A stretch of DNA of 55,067 bases, taken from assembly GCA_002688775.1 (NCBI GenBank), contig NZDH01000013.1, positions 1 through 55,067 on the forward strand, in the 5' to 3' direction. The notes beneath the pieces are model-generated. The model worked only from the letters and a program-made list of their open reading frames with translations. It searched no databases and was not told the origin of the DNA. Made by a program: the position numbers and the translations under genes. Positions 53,859-55,067 of this stretch are shown here, piece by piece. The first letter of the stretch is position 1. Every line of letters begins with the position of its first letter. Source of the stretch: Candidatus Woesearchaeota archaeon (GTDB taxonomy: Archaea; Nanobdellota; Nanobdellia; Woesearchaeales; GW2011-AR4).

Positions 53859-54683
53859 TTAAGTTAAACTATCCAGTGGACTTTTAACAGAAATCATTGA
53901 AGGTGAAGCTATATGTAAATACATCAGTGTCGTTTGTACACTATTATGGCCCATAAGAGGTTGGACAGAAGTCGCATCATAACCATCTTCAACTAAATGA
54001 GTTGCAAAAGAATGCCTTAAAGTATGTGGATGAACATTTTTTTGAATTTTAGATAATTTTGCAGCGCTCTTAATTATCCTATAAACACTCATCACAGAAA
54101 GATGATTTTTAAATCCTTTAAATAAATAGGATTCATGATTTATTTCTTTATTTGAAATAAAATGTTTTAATTCTTCTTTCAAATTATTAGCAATTATAAA
54201 CAATCTATCTTTGCTGCCTTTTCCCTTTCTAACCCATCCATAATTTTTATCAAATTCCAAATCTTTGACTTTTAAGTTTACCAATTCACTTACTCTTAAT
54301 CCTGTAGAATACATTAATTTAACTATTAGTTTATGTTTTGAATTTGATATTGAATAAATTAATTTTTTAATTTCATCTTTAGTTAATACTATCGGTAATT
54401 TTTTCGGAGTTTTAGAATATCTTATTCCAATCATTAATTTTCTATTTAATATTTCTCTGTAAAAGAAATTCAAAGCATTAAGATAAACATTTAAAGTACT
54501 TCCAGCAGAATTTTTTTCAATTAATTTGTCCAAAAAATCTATTACATCCTTCTTTTTAACTTCTTTAGGTTCTTTATTGCATTCTTTGAAAAACGTCCCA
54601 ACGCAATGATCATATGTCTTGATAGTTCTGGGACTTAAGCCCCTTCTTAGTCCTGTTTTTCTAATTAATTCTGGAATATTCAT
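53859..54683 (-). CDS. XerA-like tyrosine recombinase
   Basis: Site-specific recombinase, 274 residues. N-terminal SAM-like domain (SPRTIKTYDHCVGTFF) and catalytic domain with Arg130 (STGLRVSEL), Lys158 (GKGSKD), His220 and Arg223 (HPHTLRHSF), His246 (GHNSV) and Tyr255 (MYLHI): the full R-K-H-R-H-Y set. It probably resolves chromosome dimers at a dif site, or integrates an element. The promoter holds the CCACTGGACATG element (copy 3). Confidence 0.92.
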   Translation of the reverse strand: MNIPELIRKTGLRRGLSPRTIKTYDHCVGTFFKECNKEPKEVKKKDVIDFLDKLIEKNSAGSTLNVYLNALNFFYREILNRKLMIGIRYSKTPKKLPIVLTKDEIKKLIYSISNSKHKLIVKLMYSTGLRVSELVNLKVKDLEFDKNYGWVRKGKGSKDRLFIIANNLKEELKHFISNKEINHESYLFKGFKNHLSVMSVYRIIKSAAKLSKIQKNVHPHTLRHSFATHLVEDGYDATSVQPLMGHNSVQTTLMYLHIASPSMISVKSPLDSLT

Positions 54684-54730
54684 CTTATCTCTTAACTGAA
54701 TGTAACACTTTTAGTTTATATACAATACCC

Positions 54731-54752
54731 CACCATGTCCAGTGTCCAGTGG
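54731..54752 (-). promoter_or_regulatory. CCACTGGACATG-type element (copy 3)
   Basis: On the minus strand CCACTGGACA overlaps a second ACTGGACATGG, giving a tandem of the same word seen in copies 1 and 2. A TATA-like TATATAAAC follows about 15 nt on, 30 nt before the recombinase start. The flank ATAACCACT is shared with copy 1. Confidence 0.6.
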
Positions 54753-54759
54753 TTATTGA

Positions 54760-55005
54760 CAATATAGAAAAGAAATAATTACAACTTCAGAATAGATATA
54801 AAAAATGGAGTTATGGGCCTCAAAATTCAGCCGAATTACGCCGTAAATCCCAAGAATTTGAAGGATGTTATATATAAACAGTTATACTCAATACTTTCAT
54901 CACCTTTTTGGGACTCGCTTTTGATTTTTGTCGTCTAAAATTAGTCTTCTACGAAGTTATTTATTTTGAAAATTCCACCCCTCTAAGTGTTATAAAAAAG
55001 AAAAC
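54760..55005. other. Stretch without a recognisable gene
   Basis: AT-rich DNA upstream of the recombinase gene. I see no supported open frame, tRNA or strong hairpin here, only TATA-like runs (for example near 54870). Confidence 0.5.
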
Positions 55006-55067
55006 TTAATCTCTATTTAGGACATCAACTTTTACTCCTAAAGCGCCACGTAATTTAATGATTCTGT
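55006..55067 (-). CDS. 3' end of an unidentified gene, cut by the window edge
   Basis: A minus-strand frame open to the window edge reads RIIKLRGALGVKVDVLNRD then TAA. The tail resembles the C-terminal LGVKVDV end of small nucleotidyltransferase-like (MNT) proteins, but only about 20 residues are visible, so neither reality nor family is secure. Confidence 0.3.
   Translation of the reverse strand, partial: RIIKLRGALGVKVDVLNRD

Noticed and set aside
1-55067. CRISPR array
   Set aside because: No regularly spaced identical repeats with unique spacers seen anywhere.

Overview
The window looks like a piece of chromosome from an AT-rich archaeon of the DPANN group, most likely a Woesearchaeota/Pacearchaeota-type (Nanoarchaeota-related) lineage. 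The evidence is an archaeal-type PEP carboxylase, a tRNA-Leu with a bulge-helix-bulge intron in the T loop, RtcB with an intein plus archease, an archaeal XerA-type recombinase, ArlI/ArlJ-type ATPase and platform proteins, Tfx-type and ribbon-helix-helix regulators, and TATA boxes about 25 nt before many start codons (mostly leaderless genes). Lineage is inferred from gene content only. Several genes are of bacterial style: Lgt, LipM, a LivFGMHK-like transporter and a complete lipoylated glycine cleavage system.

Layout. 1-3375: a cysteine-rich surface protein (probably 5'-truncated here) and two small membrane proteins. 3500-3830: a degenerate partial tRNA-Leu followed by the intact, intron-containing tRNA-Leu(TAA). 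3829-9802: DEAD-box helicase, TrhO, a lipoprotein metalloprotease, an FKBP isomerase, small membrane and lipoproteins, and an FMN reductase. 9840-13910: intact ppcA lies between short decayed pieces of ppcA on both outer sides, with a frameshifted alpha/beta hydrolase on one side and a RelBE-like toxin-antitoxin pair on the other. 13954-21408: an SLC12/APC-type transporter and a branched-chain amino-acid ABC transporter (livFGMH, HAD phosphatase, livK). 21538-27123: copper ATPase, Lgt, two membrane proteins and a nitrilase-type hydrolase.

27371-37233 is the most unusual gene cluster: an RHH regulator, a type II/IV secretion ATPase, a duplicated VapB/DUF7557-like DNA-binding protein behind a double-palindrome operator, a large membrane-anchored ectodomain protein, a Tfx-type regulator, a phage-tail-fibre-like surface protein with an apparent S74 (endosialidase-chaperone-like) domain, and an ArlJ/TadC-type platform protein. 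It reads as a pilus-like or secretion machine with its own surface effector and no recognisable pilin. 37373-39058 holds a homing endonuclease, an unresolved tRNA-like locus and one of two copies of a double-hairpin repeat. 39213-44125 holds rtcB (with intein), a ZIP transporter and archease. 44122-52767 holds an aminotransferase and the run gcvT-gcvH-gcvPA-gcvPB-lipA-lipM-lpd, with a strongly structured, locally GC-rich element before lipA. 52764-55067 holds ParA and XerA-type recombinase genes.

The non-coding signals are as informative as the genes: a shared CCACTGGACATG-TATA promoter element before the tRNA-Leu region, the homing endonuclease and the recombinase; the two double-hairpin repeats with a compensatory base-pair change; the T-loop tRNA intron; and the ppcA remnants.
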